Shown in pieces: positions 26,124 through 35,236 of a stretch of DNA of 64,000 nucleotides. A program made the position numbers and the translations under genes. The DNA comes from JABCPH02 sp963524305 (GTDB lineage Bacteria; Fusobacteriota; Fusobacteriia; Fusobacteriales; Leptotrichiaceae): positions 1-64,000 of the forward strand of contig CAURGH010000002.1 of the NCBI GenBank assembly GCA_963524305.1, written 5' to 3'. Position 1 is the stretch's first letter. The number at the start of each line of letters is the position of its first letter. The notes under the pieces were generated by a model, which saw only the letters and a program-made list of their open reading frames with translations, was not told the origin of the DNA and did no database searches.

Positions 26124-26255
26124 TGTTCGTCTTTATTTTTAAGTTATGTCGAACAGAAAAGCTATTTATTAGAAGGTAAATTTATAAAAATAAAAAATAA
26201 AGAGAGAACATTATAATAAAATGATAAGTTTTAATAAAAAAGAATATGTTCTTTA
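26124..26255 (+). promoter_or_regulatory. structured leader between rplL and rpoB
   Basis: The 323-base rplL–rpoB gap holds, after the terminator, two inverted repeats. TGTTCG (26124-26129) pairs with CGAACA (26150-26155), and AGAACAT (26205-26211) pairs with ATGTTCT (26246-26252), ending just before ribosome site GGGAGG. A TATAAT (26212-26217) lies inside the second; no good -35 accompanies it. It may be an rpoB promoter/leader, but no known class was recognised. Confidence 0.35.
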
Positions 26256-26275
26256 TATAGGGAGGAATTTTTTAA

Positions 26276-29200
26276 ATGAACAAACTTATTGAAAGATATA
26301 GTTTCGGGAAAATAGTAGATAGAGGAGAGATGCCAGATTTTCTAGAATTTCAATTAAATTCGTATGAGGACTTTTTACAAGCAAAAGTTCCATCGCAAAA
26401 AAGAGTTGATAAAGGATTAGAGGCAATTTTTAATGAAGTTTTTCCGATAGAATCAAGTAATGGATTGCTTAAATTGGAATATTTATGGTATGAAATTCAC
26501 GATAACGACGAACCATTGAACGATGAATTAGAATGTAAAAAAAGAGGGAAAACGTATTCTGGTCAATTAAAAGTTAGATTAAAGTTGACTAATAAAAAAA
26601 CAGGTGAAATTCAAGAAACATTAGTTCACTTTGGAGATATCCCTTTGATGACAGATAAAGCAACATTTATTATAAATGGAGCTGAAAGAGTTGTTATTTC
26701 GCAATTACATAGATCGCCAGGAGTTACTTTTAATAAAGAATTGAACATACAAACTGGTAAAGATATGTTTGTTGGAAAAATTATTCCTTATAGAGGGACA
26801 TGGCTTGAATTTGAAACTGATAAAAATGATGTTTTAAATGTAAAAATTGATAGAAGAAAGAAAGTGCTTTCAACAGTTTTCTTAAAAGCGGTAGATTTCT
26901 TTTCATCTAATGAAGAAATTATGAATGAATTTTTCAGTGAAGCTGTAGTAGATTTAGCAGCATTAGCTGAAAATTACAGTGGTAATGAATTAGAGGAAGT
27001 ATTAAGAAATAAACTTGAAGGTAGTTTTATAAAAGAAGATATTGTAGATGAAGAAACAGGAGAATTTATTGTTGAATCACAAGAACCAATTGATAATATA
27101 GTTGTTGAAAAATTAATTGAAAATGGAATTTCATCAGTAACTATTTGGGAAGTAAAACCAGAAGACAGAATTATTGCAAATGCAGTTGTAAATGATAATA
27201 CAAAAAATAGTGATGAAGCTGTAATCGAAGTTTTCAAAAAATTAAGACCAGGGGATTTAGTTACAATAGAAAGTGCAAGATCTTTGGTTAAGCAAATGTT
27301 TTTTAATCCACAAAGATATGATTTAGCAGATGTTGGAAGATACAAAATAAATAAAAGATTGAAATTAGATATTCCTGAAGATGTAATAGTTTTAACAAAA
27401 GAAGATGTTTTACAAACTATTGCTTATATTAAGAAATTATTTAGTGGTGAAGGAATTATCGATGATATTGATAACTTGTCTAACAGAAGAGTTAGAGGTG
27501 TTGGAGAATTATTATCTATTCAAGTTAAAGGTGGAATGTTGAAAATGGCAAAAATGGTTAGAGAAAAAATGACTATTCAAGATATTACAACTTTAACACC
27601 GCAAAGTTTATTGAATACTAAACCATTGAATGCTTTAATTCTTGAATTCTTTGGAAGCGGACAATTATCACAATTTATGGATCAGTCAAATCCATTATCA
27701 GAATTGACTCATAAGAGAAGAATTTCTGCGTTAGGACCAGGTGGATTATCAAGAGATAGAGCTGGGTTTGAAGTGCGTGACGTTCATAATTCACATTATG
27801 GAAGAATTTGTCCGATAGAAACTCCAGAAGGACCAAATATTGGATTGATAGCTTCACTTTCAACTTATGGGAAAGTTAATAGATACGGATTTATTGAAAC
27901 ACCATTTGTAAAAATAAAAGATGGTAAAGCAGACTTTAATGATATTGAATATTTAGCAGCAGATGAAGAAGAAGGATTGTTTATAGCACAAGCAGATACT
28001 CCTATTGATAAAGATGGGAATTTCTTAACTGATGAAGTTGTTTGTCGTTATGGAGATGAAATCGTGCACATTGATAAATCAAAAGTTGATATTTTGGACG
28101 TTTCACCTAAACAATTAGTTTCTGTTTCAGCTGGATTGATTCCATTCTTGGAACACGATGATGCGAATAGGGCATTAATGGGATCAAATATGCAACGTCA
28201 AGCGGTACCATTATTGAAAACACAAGCACCTTATGTTGGTACAGGATTGGAAAGAAAAGTAGCAGTTGATTCAAAAGCGGTTATAACTTCAAAAGCAGCT
28301 GGAGAAGTAACTTATGTAGATGCTAGAAAAATTGTTGTAACGGATGCTGAAGGAAAAGAACATTCTCACAGATTACTAAACTTTGAAAAATCTAACCAAT
28401 CAATGTGTTTACATCAAAAACCAATTATTGATTTGGGAGATAAAGTTGAAAAAGGTGATATTATTGCTGATGGACCTTCTACAGCTGGAGGAGATTTAGC
28501 GTTAGGTAAAAATATTTTGTTAGCATTTATGCCTTGGGAAGGATATAATTTTGAGGATGCGATTTTAATATCTGAAAGATTGAGAAAAGATGACGTGTTT
28601 ACTTCATTGCATATTGAAGAATTTGATATAGAAGCAAGAACTACAAAACTTGGGGATGAAGAAATTACTAGAGAAATTCCTAATGTGTCAGAAGAAGCAT
28701 TGAAAAATCTTGATGAAAATGGAATTATTAGAATTGGTGCACATGTTACGCCTGATGATATCTTAGTTGGAAAAGTAACACCTAAAGGTGAAACTGAACC
28801 ACCTGCAGAAGAAAAATTATTGAGAGCAATTTTTGGTGAAAAAGCAAAAGATGTTAGAGATACGTCGTTAAGATTACCACATGGGGTAAAAGGAACTGTA
28901 GTAGATGTTTTAGAATTATCTAAAGAAAATGGCGACGATTTAAAAGCTGGTGTAAATAAATTAATTAGAATTTATATCGCTGAAAAGAGAAAAATTATGG
29001 TTGGAGATAAAATGTCAGGACGTCATGGTAATAAAGGGGTTGTATCTAGAGTATTACCAGTTGAAGACATGCCACATTTGGAAAATGGGACACCAATTGA
29101 TGTTTGCTTGAATCCACTTGGGGTACCATCACGTATGAATATTGGGCAAGTATTAGAAGTTCATTTGGGATTAGCAATTGGAGATATTGATAAATATATT

Positions 29201-29722
29201 GCTACGCCAGTATTTGATGGTGCTAGTGAAGAAGATGTAAAAGACTATTTGGAAGAAGTTGGATACAGCAGAACAGGTAAAGTTAAATTGATTGATGGAA
29301 GAACAGGAGAACCATTTGATAATCCAGTAACAGTTGGAAGAATGTATATGTTGAAATTACACCACTTGGTAGAAGATAAAATGCATGCGAGAGCTATTGG
29401 ACCATATTCATTAGTAACTCAACAACCATTAGGAGGAAAAGCGCAATTTGGTGGACAAAGATTGGGAGAAATGGAAGTTTGGGCATTAGAAGCTTATGGA
29501 GCATCTAATATCTTACAAGAAATGTTAACTGTTAAATCAGATGATATAAGTGGAAGAACTAAGACATATGAATCAATTGTAAAAGGTCAACCTATGCCTG
29601 AAGCTGATGCACCTGAATCATTTAGAGTATTAATTAAAGAATTCCAATCATTAGGATTAGATGTGACTCTTTATGATAAAGAAGGAGAAAGAATTAAATT
29701 AGATAAAAATATCGAAGGATAA
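26276..29722 (+). CDS. rpoB: DNA-directed RNA polymerase subunit beta
   Basis: 1148-aa beta subunit. The rifampicin-pocket region reads GQLSQFMDQSNPLSELTHKR then RRISALGPGGLSRDRAGFE, with Ser, His and Asp in the positions found in drug-sensitive enzymes. MVGDKMSGRHGNKGVVSRV (active-centre lysines) and the C-terminal clamp motif KAQFGGQRLGEMEVWALEAYG are present. Ribosome site GGGAGG. It is followed by rpoC after a structured 222-base gap. Confidence 0.98.
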   Translation: MNKLIERYSFGKIVDRGEMPDFLEFQLNSYEDFLQAKVPSQKRVDKGLEAIFNEVFPIESSNGLLKLEYLWYEIHDNDEPLNDELECKKRGKTYSGQLKVRLKLTNKKTGEIQETLVHFGDIPLMTDKATFIINGAERVVISQLHRSPGVTFNKELNIQTGKDMFVGKIIPYRGTWLEFETDKNDVLNVKIDRRKKVLSTVFLKAVDFFSSNEEIMNEFFSEAVVDLAALAENYSGNELEEVLRNKLEGSFIKEDIVDEETGEFIVESQEPIDNIVVEKLIENGISSVTIWEVKPEDRIIANAVVNDNTKNSDEAVIEVFKKLRPGDLVTIESARSLVKQMFFNPQRYDLADVGRYKINKRLKLDIPEDVIVLTKEDVLQTIAYIKKLFSGEGIIDDIDNLSNRRVRGVGELLSIQVKGGMLKMAKMVREKMTIQDITTLTPQSLLNTKPLNALILEFFGSGQLSQFMDQSNPLSELTHKRRISALGPGGLSRDRAGFEVRDVHNSHYGRICPIETPEGPNIGLIASLSTYGKVNRYGFIETPFVKIKDGKADFNDIEYLAADEEEGLFIAQADTPIDKDGNFLTDEVVCRYGDEIVHIDKSKVDILDVSPKQLVSVSAGLIPFLEHDDANRALMGSNMQRQAVPLLKTQAPYVGTGLERKVAVDSKAVITSKAAGEVTYVDARKIVVTDAEGKEHSHRLLNFEKSNQSMCLHQKPIIDLGDKVEKGDIIADGPSTAGGDLALGKNILLAFMPWEGYNFEDAILISERLRKDDVFTSLHIEEFDIEARTTKLGDEEITREIPNVSEEALKNLDENGIIRIGAHVTPDDILVGKVTPKGETEPPAEEKLLRAIFGEKAKDVRDTSLRLPHGVKGTVVDVLELSKENGDDLKAGVNKLIRIYIAEKRKIMVGDKMSGRHGNKGVVSRVLPVEDMPHLENGTPIDVCLNPLGVPSRMNIGQVLEVHLGLAIGDIDKYIATPVFDGASEEDVKDYLEEVGYSRTGKVKLIDGRTGEPFDNPVTVGRMYMLKLHHLVEDKMHARAIGPYSLVTQQPLGGKAQFGGQRLGEMEVWALEAYGASNILQEMLTVKSDDISGRTKTYESIVKGQPMPEADAPESFRVLIKEFQSLGLDVTLYDKEGERIKLDKNIEG

Positions 29723-29790
29723 GTTAAAAATTTGATTATTAAAAAAGTTAGATTAACTTAATAAAGAATACATTTATATAAAATTGATTA

Positions 29791-29864
29791 GGAGCTGATA
29801 AAATTTGTTAAATATCATAAATTGTTTTTATAAACTAATGATAGTGAAGAGTTTTATCGGCTTC
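29791..29864 (+). other. long paired structure in the rpoB–rpoC spacer
   Basis: GGAGCTGATAAAA (29791-29803) pairs over all 13 positions, with two G·U, with TTTTATCGGCTTC (29852-29864). Inside, TATCAT (29813-29818) pairs with ATGATA (29838-29843). There is no T-run after it, so it is not an ordinary terminator. Confidence 0.55.
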
Positions 29865-29895
29865 AGAAATATATTGTTAGTTAAATAAAGTTTTC

Positions 29896-29915
29896 CCACT
29901 TTTAAAAAAAAGTGG
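29896..29915 (+). other. hairpin before the rpoC ribosome site
   Basis: CCACTTTT (29896-29903) is a perfect complement of AAAAGTGG (29908-29915), loop AAAA, about 20 bases before the GAGGAGG of rpoC. Confidence 0.5.
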
Positions 29916-29944
29916 AAATTAAATATTGAGGAGGCTCTTAACGA

Positions 29945-32900
29945 ATGAGTATAAGAGATTTTGATAGTATTCAAATAAAATTAGCGTCACCTGAAAAGAT
30001 TTTAGAGTGGTCTCATGGTGAAATAACAAAAGCAGAAACTATAAATTATAGAACATTAAAACCTGAAATGGATGGGTTATTTTGTGAAAAAATATTTGGT
30101 CCATCAAAAGATTATGAATGTTCTTGTGGAAAATATAAAAGAATGAGATATCAAGGTATGGTTTGTGAAAAGTGTGGAGTTGAAGTTACAACCGCTAAGG
30201 TAAGAAGAGAAAGAATGGGTCACATTAAATTAGCTACACCAATTGCTCATATTTGGTATTCAAAAGGAACACCTAATAGAATGGGTCTTTTGTTAGGGAT
30301 TAGCACAAAAGAATTGGAATCAGTGTTATATTTTTCGAGATATATAGTAACTGATAAAGGTGAAACAGAGCTTGAAAAAGGACAAATTTTGACTGATAGA
30401 GAATATAGATTGTATCAAAGTCAATATAAAAATGGATTTACTGCTAAAATGGGAGCAGAAGGAATCTTGAAATTGCTAGAAGAAATTGATTTACACGAAT
30501 TAGAAAAAAAATTAGAATTAGAAATGGATACAGAAACTTCTTCGCAAAAGAGAAAAAAAGTAATTAAAAGATTAAAAATTGTAAGAGATTTGATAGTAGC
30601 AAATAATAGACCTGAATGGATGATTTTAACTGTATTGCCAGTTATTCCTGCTGATTTGAGACCAATGGTTCAATTAGATGGTGGAAGATTTGCAACTTCT
30701 GATTTAAATGATTTGTATAGAAGAGTAATTAATAGAAATATTAGACTTAAAAAATTGATGTCAATTAATGCGCCAGAAATTGTAATAAAAAATGAAAAAA
30801 GAATGTTGCAAGAAGCTGTGGATGCTTTGATTGATAATGGTAGAAGAGGAAAACCAGTTGTTACTCAAAATAATAGAGAATTAAAATCATTGTCAGATAT
30901 GTTAAAAGGTAAACAAGGTAGATTTAGACAAAACTTATTAGGAAAAAGGGTTGATTATTCAGGAAGATCGGTTATTGTAGTAGGACCTAGCTTGAAAATG
31001 AATCAATGTGGATTACCTAAAAAAATGGCATTGGAATTATATAAACCATTCTTAATGAGAGAATTAGTTAAAAGAGATTTAGCTTCAAATATTAAAGTTG
31101 CTAAAAAAATGGTTGAAGAAGAAGATGAAAATGTGTGGGAATTGATTGAAGAAATTATTAAAAATCATCCAGTTCTATTGAACCGTGCTCCGACATTACA
31201 TAGATTGTCAATTCAAGCATTTGAACCAATCTTAATTGAAGGGAAAGCTATTAGATTACATCCGTTAGTATGTTCTGCATTTAATGCGGATTTTGATGGT
31301 GACCAAATGGCAGTTCACTTGGTATTATCGCAAGAAGCACAAATGGAAGCAAAATTATTAATGTTAGCAACAAATAATATTATTGCACCTTCAAGTGGTA
31401 AACCAATTGCAGTACCTTCACAAGATATGGTAATGGGATGTTACTACATGACTAAAGAGAGAAAAGGTGAAAAAGGAGAAGGGAAATCATTCTCTAGTAA
31501 AAATCAATTAATAACAGCGTATCAAATTAAAGAAATTGGAACACATGCTATTGTGAATGTAAGAATTGATGGAAAAATGGTAAAAACTACTCCTGGAAGA
31601 TTAATGTTTAATTTACTTTTACCTAAAGAAGTAAGAACTTACGATAAAACTTTTGGTAAAAAAGAATTGGCGACATTAATAGCTGAATTATATAAAAGAT
31701 ACGGATTTGAGAAAACAGCTGAATTAATAGATAAATTGAAAAACTTTGGATTCCATCATGGAACATTGGCAGGAATTACAGTTGGAATAGAAGATTTGGA
31801 AATTCCTGAAAGTAAAAAAGCGATATTAGAAAAAGCTGAAAAAGATGTGGCAGAAATTGAAGAGCAATACAAAGCTGGAGATATTATCGATGAGGAAAGA
31901 TATAGAAAAACAGTAAGTATTTGGTCTGAAGCTACAAATAAAGTAACAGCTGAAATGATGGGAAATCTTGATGAATTTAATCCAGTATTTATGATGGCAA
32001 ACTCAGGAGCCAGAGGATCAGTTGCGCAAATGAGACAATTAGGTGGAATGCGTGGATTGATGGCAGATACGCAAGGTAGAATCATTGAGGTACCAATTAA
32101 AGCGAACTTTAGAGAAGGATTGAATATTTTGGAATTCTTCATGTCATCACATGGAGCTAGAAAAGGATTGGCGGATACGGCATTAAGAACAGCCGATTCA
32201 GGATATTTGACTCGTAGATTAGTTGACGTTTCACATGAAGTTATTGTAAACCATGATGATTGTGGAAGTACTGGTGGAATTTTAGTTTCTGACTTGGTTG
32301 AAGCTGGGGAAGTAATTGAAAAATTATCAGAAAGAATTTATGGAAGATATTTATCTGAAGATTTAGTTTATAATGGAGAAGTTATTGCTCCAAAAAATAC
32401 TTTAATAAAAGATGAGTTAATTAAAAAAATCGAAGAATTAGATATAAGAGAAGTAAGTATTAGATCTCCATTAACTTGTAAATTGGAAAAAGGTGTATGT
32501 AAAAAATGTTATGGATTAGATTTATCTAATCATAAAGAAATTTTAAAAGGGGAAGCAGTTGGAGTTATTGCAGCACAATCAATTGGAGAACCTGGTACAC
32601 AGTTGACAATGCGTACATTCCATACAGGTGGAGTAGCAACAGCAGCTTCTGTTCAATCAGATTATAAAGCTGATATTGATGGAGTAGTTGAATTAAAAGG
32701 TATCGAAACATTAATTGATGATAAAGGTGAAGAATTAGTAGTTTCGCAAACAGGAAGAGTAATTATAGGAACACATAGATATGAAATTCCATCTGGATCT
32801 ATTTTAAAAGTAAAACAAGGTGAGAAAGTAAAAAAAGGACAAGTTTTAGTTGAATTTGATCCGTATCAAGTACCTATTATTACATCTGAAGAAGGAAGAG

Positions 32901-33979
32901 CAGAGTTTAGAGATATTTATGTAAGAGAAAATCCAGATATTAAATATGGAGTTACTGAAAAAATTGCAATAAAACCAATTGAAAGTAACGATGTAAACCC
33001 TAGAATTATTATTTATAATGATGATAATAAAAAAGTTGCTGAATACAATATTCCTTATAATGCTTATTTGATGATAAACGAAGGAGATCACGTTAAAAAA
33101 GGACAAATTATTACAAAAATCTTGAAAACTGGTGAAGGTAATAAAGATATTACCGGAGGTCTTCCTAGAGTACAAGAATTGTTTGAAGCTAGAAATCCAA
33201 AAGGTAAAGCAACATTATCAGAAGTATCTGGTAGGGTAGTATTCTCAGATAAAAAGAAAAAAGGTATGAGATTGATACTTATTGAAGATCCAGAAACAGG
33301 AGAATTAATTAGAGAATATACAGTTCCAGTTGGAGAACATTTAGTTGTTACTAATGAAATGATTATTGAAAAAGGTGCTAAAATAACTGATGGACCTGTA
33401 TCACCACATGATATCTTGAAAATTAAAGGGTTGGTAGCAGCACAACAATTTATACTTGAATCAGTGCAACAAGTGTATAGGGAACAAGGAGTTTCGGTAA
33501 ATGATAAACATATTGAAATTATTGTAAAACAAATGTTCCAAAAAATTAAGATTAAAGAACCTGGAGATTCATTATTCTTAGAGGAAGAATTAATCGATAA
33601 GAAAATTGTTGATAAAGAAAATGAAATGTTAATTTCAAAAGGTAAAAAACCAGCAACGTATGAACCTGTAATACAAGGTATTACTAAAGCGGCTGTAAAT
33701 ACAGAAAGCTTTATATCAGCATCTTCATTCCAAGAAACTACAAAAGTACTTGCTAATGCAGCGGTTGAAGGGAAAATTGATAAGTTAGAAGGATTGAAAG
33801 AAAATGTAATTATAGGTAAGAAAATACCTGGAGGAACAGGATTTAAAGATTACAAATATTTAGATGCAACTTTGAAAAGTGATTTAGAGGCTGAGGCTGA
33901 AGCTGAAAGAATGGCGGCTGAATTATTAGAAAAAGAAAGCGAAGAAACTGAAGAAGTAGCTGAAATTACAGAAGAGTAA
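29945..33979 (+). CDS. rpoC: DNA-directed RNA polymerase subunit beta'
   Basis: 1344-aa beta' subunit. The N-terminal zinc finger CSCGKYKRMRYQGMVCEKCG, the catalytic NADFDGDQMAVH with three Mg-binding Asp, the second zinc site (CKLEKGVCKKCYG) and the trigger-loop region (GEPGTQLTMRTFHTGG) are all visible. The tail is acidic (ESEETEEVAEITEE). Ribosome site GAGGAGG. Confidence 0.98.
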   Translation: MSIRDFDSIQIKLASPEKILEWSHGEITKAETINYRTLKPEMDGLFCEKIFGPSKDYECSCGKYKRMRYQGMVCEKCGVEVTTAKVRRERMGHIKLATPIAHIWYSKGTPNRMGLLLGISTKELESVLYFSRYIVTDKGETELEKGQILTDREYRLYQSQYKNGFTAKMGAEGILKLLEEIDLHELEKKLELEMDTETSSQKRKKVIKRLKIVRDLIVANNRPEWMILTVLPVIPADLRPMVQLDGGRFATSDLNDLYRRVINRNIRLKKLMSINAPEIVIKNEKRMLQEAVDALIDNGRRGKPVVTQNNRELKSLSDMLKGKQGRFRQNLLGKRVDYSGRSVIVVGPSLKMNQCGLPKKMALELYKPFLMRELVKRDLASNIKVAKKMVEEEDENVWELIEEIIKNHPVLLNRAPTLHRLSIQAFEPILIEGKAIRLHPLVCSAFNADFDGDQMAVHLVLSQEAQMEAKLLMLATNNIIAPSSGKPIAVPSQDMVMGCYYMTKERKGEKGEGKSFSSKNQLITAYQIKEIGTHAIVNVRIDGKMVKTTPGRLMFNLLLPKEVRTYDKTFGKKELATLIAELYKRYGFEKTAELIDKLKNFGFHHGTLAGITVGIEDLEIPESKKAILEKAEKDVAEIEEQYKAGDIIDEERYRKTVSIWSEATNKVTAEMMGNLDEFNPVFMMANSGARGSVAQMRQLGGMRGLMADTQGRIIEVPIKANFREGLNILEFFMSSHGARKGLADTALRTADSGYLTRRLVDVSHEVIVNHDDCGSTGGILVSDLVEAGEVIEKLSERIYGRYLSEDLVYNGEVIAPKNTLIKDELIKKIEELDIREVSIRSPLTCKLEKGVCKKCYGLDLSNHKEILKGEAVGVIAAQSIGEPGTQLTMRTFHTGGVATAASVQSDYKADIDGVVELKGIETLIDDKGEELVVSQTGRVIIGTHRYEIPSGSILKVKQGEKVKKGQVLVEFDPYQVPIITSEEGRAEFRDIYVRENPDIKYGVTEKIAIKPIESNDVNPRIIIYNDDNKKVAEYNIPYNAYLMINEGDHVKKGQIITKILKTGEGNKDITGGLPRVQELFEARNPKGKATLSEVSGRVVFSDKKKKGMRLILIEDPETGELIREYTVPVGEHLVVTNEMIIEKGAKITDGPVSPHDILKIKGLVAAQQFILESVQQVYREQGVSVNDKHIEIIVKQMFQKIKIKEPGDSLFLEEELIDKKIVDKENEMLISKGKKPATYEPVIQGITKAAVNTESFISASSFQETTKVLANAAVEGKIDKLEGLKENVIIGKKIPGGTGFKDYKYLDATLKSDLEAEAEAERMAAELLEKESEETEEVAEITEE

Positions 33980-33990
33980 AAATAATAAAG

Positions 33991-34027
33991 TGAACAGGGA
34001 GATTTATAAAATAAATTTCCCTATTCA
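33991..34027 (+). other. long hairpin after rpoC
   Basis: A 17-position stem (33991-34007 with 34011-34027) with one C/A mismatch and one G·U, and an AAA loop. No T-run follows, so it is more likely a processing or stabilising element, or a Rho-assisted terminator, between rpoC and gmk. Confidence 0.5.
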
Positions 34028-34063
34028 TGTTAAAAATGAGAATTTCTAATAGGAGGCTAGATT

Positions 34064-34612
34064 ATGAAAAAGGGGAAGCTTGTAATAGTTTCTGGTCCAA
34101 GTGGTTCTGGGAAATCAACCGTAACGAAAATTGTAAAAGATAGATTAAATATACCATTATCAATATCTGCAACGACAAGACAACCAAGAGTTGGAGAAGT
34201 TAATGGGAAAGACTATTATTTTTTAACGACTGAAGAATTTGAAAATAAAATAAAAAATGATGAATTTTACGAATATGCAAATGTCCACGGAAATTATTAT
34301 GGTACTTTAAAAAAAGTAGTAGAAGATAATTTAAATAAAGGATTGAATGTCATTTTGGAAATTGATGTTCAAGGAGCATTAATTGCGAAAGAAAAGAAAA
34401 AAGATGCAGTATTAGTATTTTTCAAAACTGAAAATATGGAAATTCTTGAAGATAGATTGAGAAATAGAAAAACAGATTCAGAAGAAGTAATAAAAACTCG
34501 TTTAGAAAATGCGTTGAAAGAGTTGGAATATCAACCAAAATATGATTATACAATAATAAATGTTGATATAGAAAAATCATGTGAAGAACTTATTAATATC
34601 ATTAATGAGTAG
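34064..34612 (+). CDS. gmk: guanylate kinase
   Basis: Converts GMP to GDP with ATP. P-loop SGPSGSGKSTV at about 10-20, the GMP-binding STTRQPR-like segment (SATTRQPRVGEVNGKDY) and the lid motif LRNRKTDSEE near 128. 182 aa. Ribosome site AGGAGG. The stop is 10 bases before rpoZ, the usual gmk–rpoZ pair. Confidence 0.96.
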   Translation: MKKGKLVIVSGPSGSGKSTVTKIVKDRLNIPLSISATTRQPRVGEVNGKDYYFLTTEEFENKIKNDEFYEYANVHGNYYGTLKKVVEDNLNKGLNVILEIDVQGALIAKEKKKDAVLVFFKTENMEILEDRLRNRKTDSEEVIKTRLENALKELEYQPKYDYTIINVDIEKSCEELINIINE

Positions 34613-34622
34613 AGGAGAAATA

Positions 34623-34826
34623 ATGAAAAGAAAGAAAATAACAATAGACGAATTATTAGAAAAAATGCCTAACAAATATGAGTTGGCTATTATTTCTGGG
34701 AAAATTGCAAAAAAAGAATTTATGAAAGGTTGTAATAAATCTGAAATAATGGATAATGTTTTTGATGATATAATGGATGATGAAGTTGTAGTCATTAATG
34801 AAGAAACTATAAAAGATGATGAATAA
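34623..34826 (+). CDS. rpoZ: RNA polymerase omega subunit
   Basis: 67-aa protein with the omega pattern: ITIDELLEKMPNKYELAIISGKIAKKE at the N-terminus (positions with Asn-Lys-Tyr-Glu-Leu typical), then a short acidic tail. It directly follows gmk, as in many bacteria. The ATG at 34623 follows AGAGGAG; in-frame upstream starts lie inside gmk. Similarity is short, so the call leans partly on context. Confidence 0.82.
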   Translation: MKRKKITIDELLEKMPNKYELAIISGKIAKKEFMKGCNKSEIMDNVFDDIMDDEVVVINEETIKDDE

Positions 34827-35043
34827 AAGTCGATCAAATTTGAAGTAATTAATTAATAAAATTTCAAATAGTTAAATTTTCAAATCTATAATTAAAAAAA
34901 TTTAAGACTTGCTGTCCCTAAAATTCTAATTTTATTAAATAAAAAAATTAATTATATAAAAAATAATTCGGTTAAAGATTTGTTTGATTAATGAATAAAT
35001 AAAAAATAATAAGCTAGAATTCTCCAATAAAATAGTTGAGGAA

Positions 35044-35071
35044 TTGTTTTTTTGTAAAATTGTGGTATAAT
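35044..35071 (+). promoter_or_regulatory. extended -10 promoter for the dnaG–rpoD operon
   Basis: TGGTATAAT with TATAAT at 35066-35071, and TTGTTT (35044-35049) 16 bases upstream. The predicted leader is about 160 bases. The rest of the 410-base rpoZ–dnaG gap is AT-rich and shows nothing else except the element at 35188-35229. Confidence 0.6.
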
Positions 35072-35187
35072 TAGGATTAGAGGATGAAAATTATAAATTT
35101 AAATTGACTTAAACATATATTTTATAAAATTTATGAAATATATTACTATTAACTAGAAAGTTTAAATAGAAATTTTAATCAGAGAAA

Positions 35188-35229
35188 GGGAGGGTAGATT
35201 TTTATAAAAAATTGAATTTTATAGAAATC
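35188..35229 (+). promoter_or_regulatory. distal Shine–Dalgarno followed by 13-bp hairpin before dnaG
   Basis: GGGAGGG (35188-35194) is followed after two bases by GATTTTTATAAAA (35197-35209), paired along its full length (one G·U) with TTTTATAGAAATC (35217-35229). The dnaG ATG is at 35237, 7 bases after the hairpin and over 40 after the Shine–Dalgarno. No closer ribosome site exists. Confidence 0.7.
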
Positions 35230-35236
35230 CAAAAAC

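Noticed and set aside
34827..35040. Possible small RNA gene between rpoZ and dnaG
   Set aside because: No promoter–terminator pair and no stable fold was visible; the stretch is simply AT-rich.
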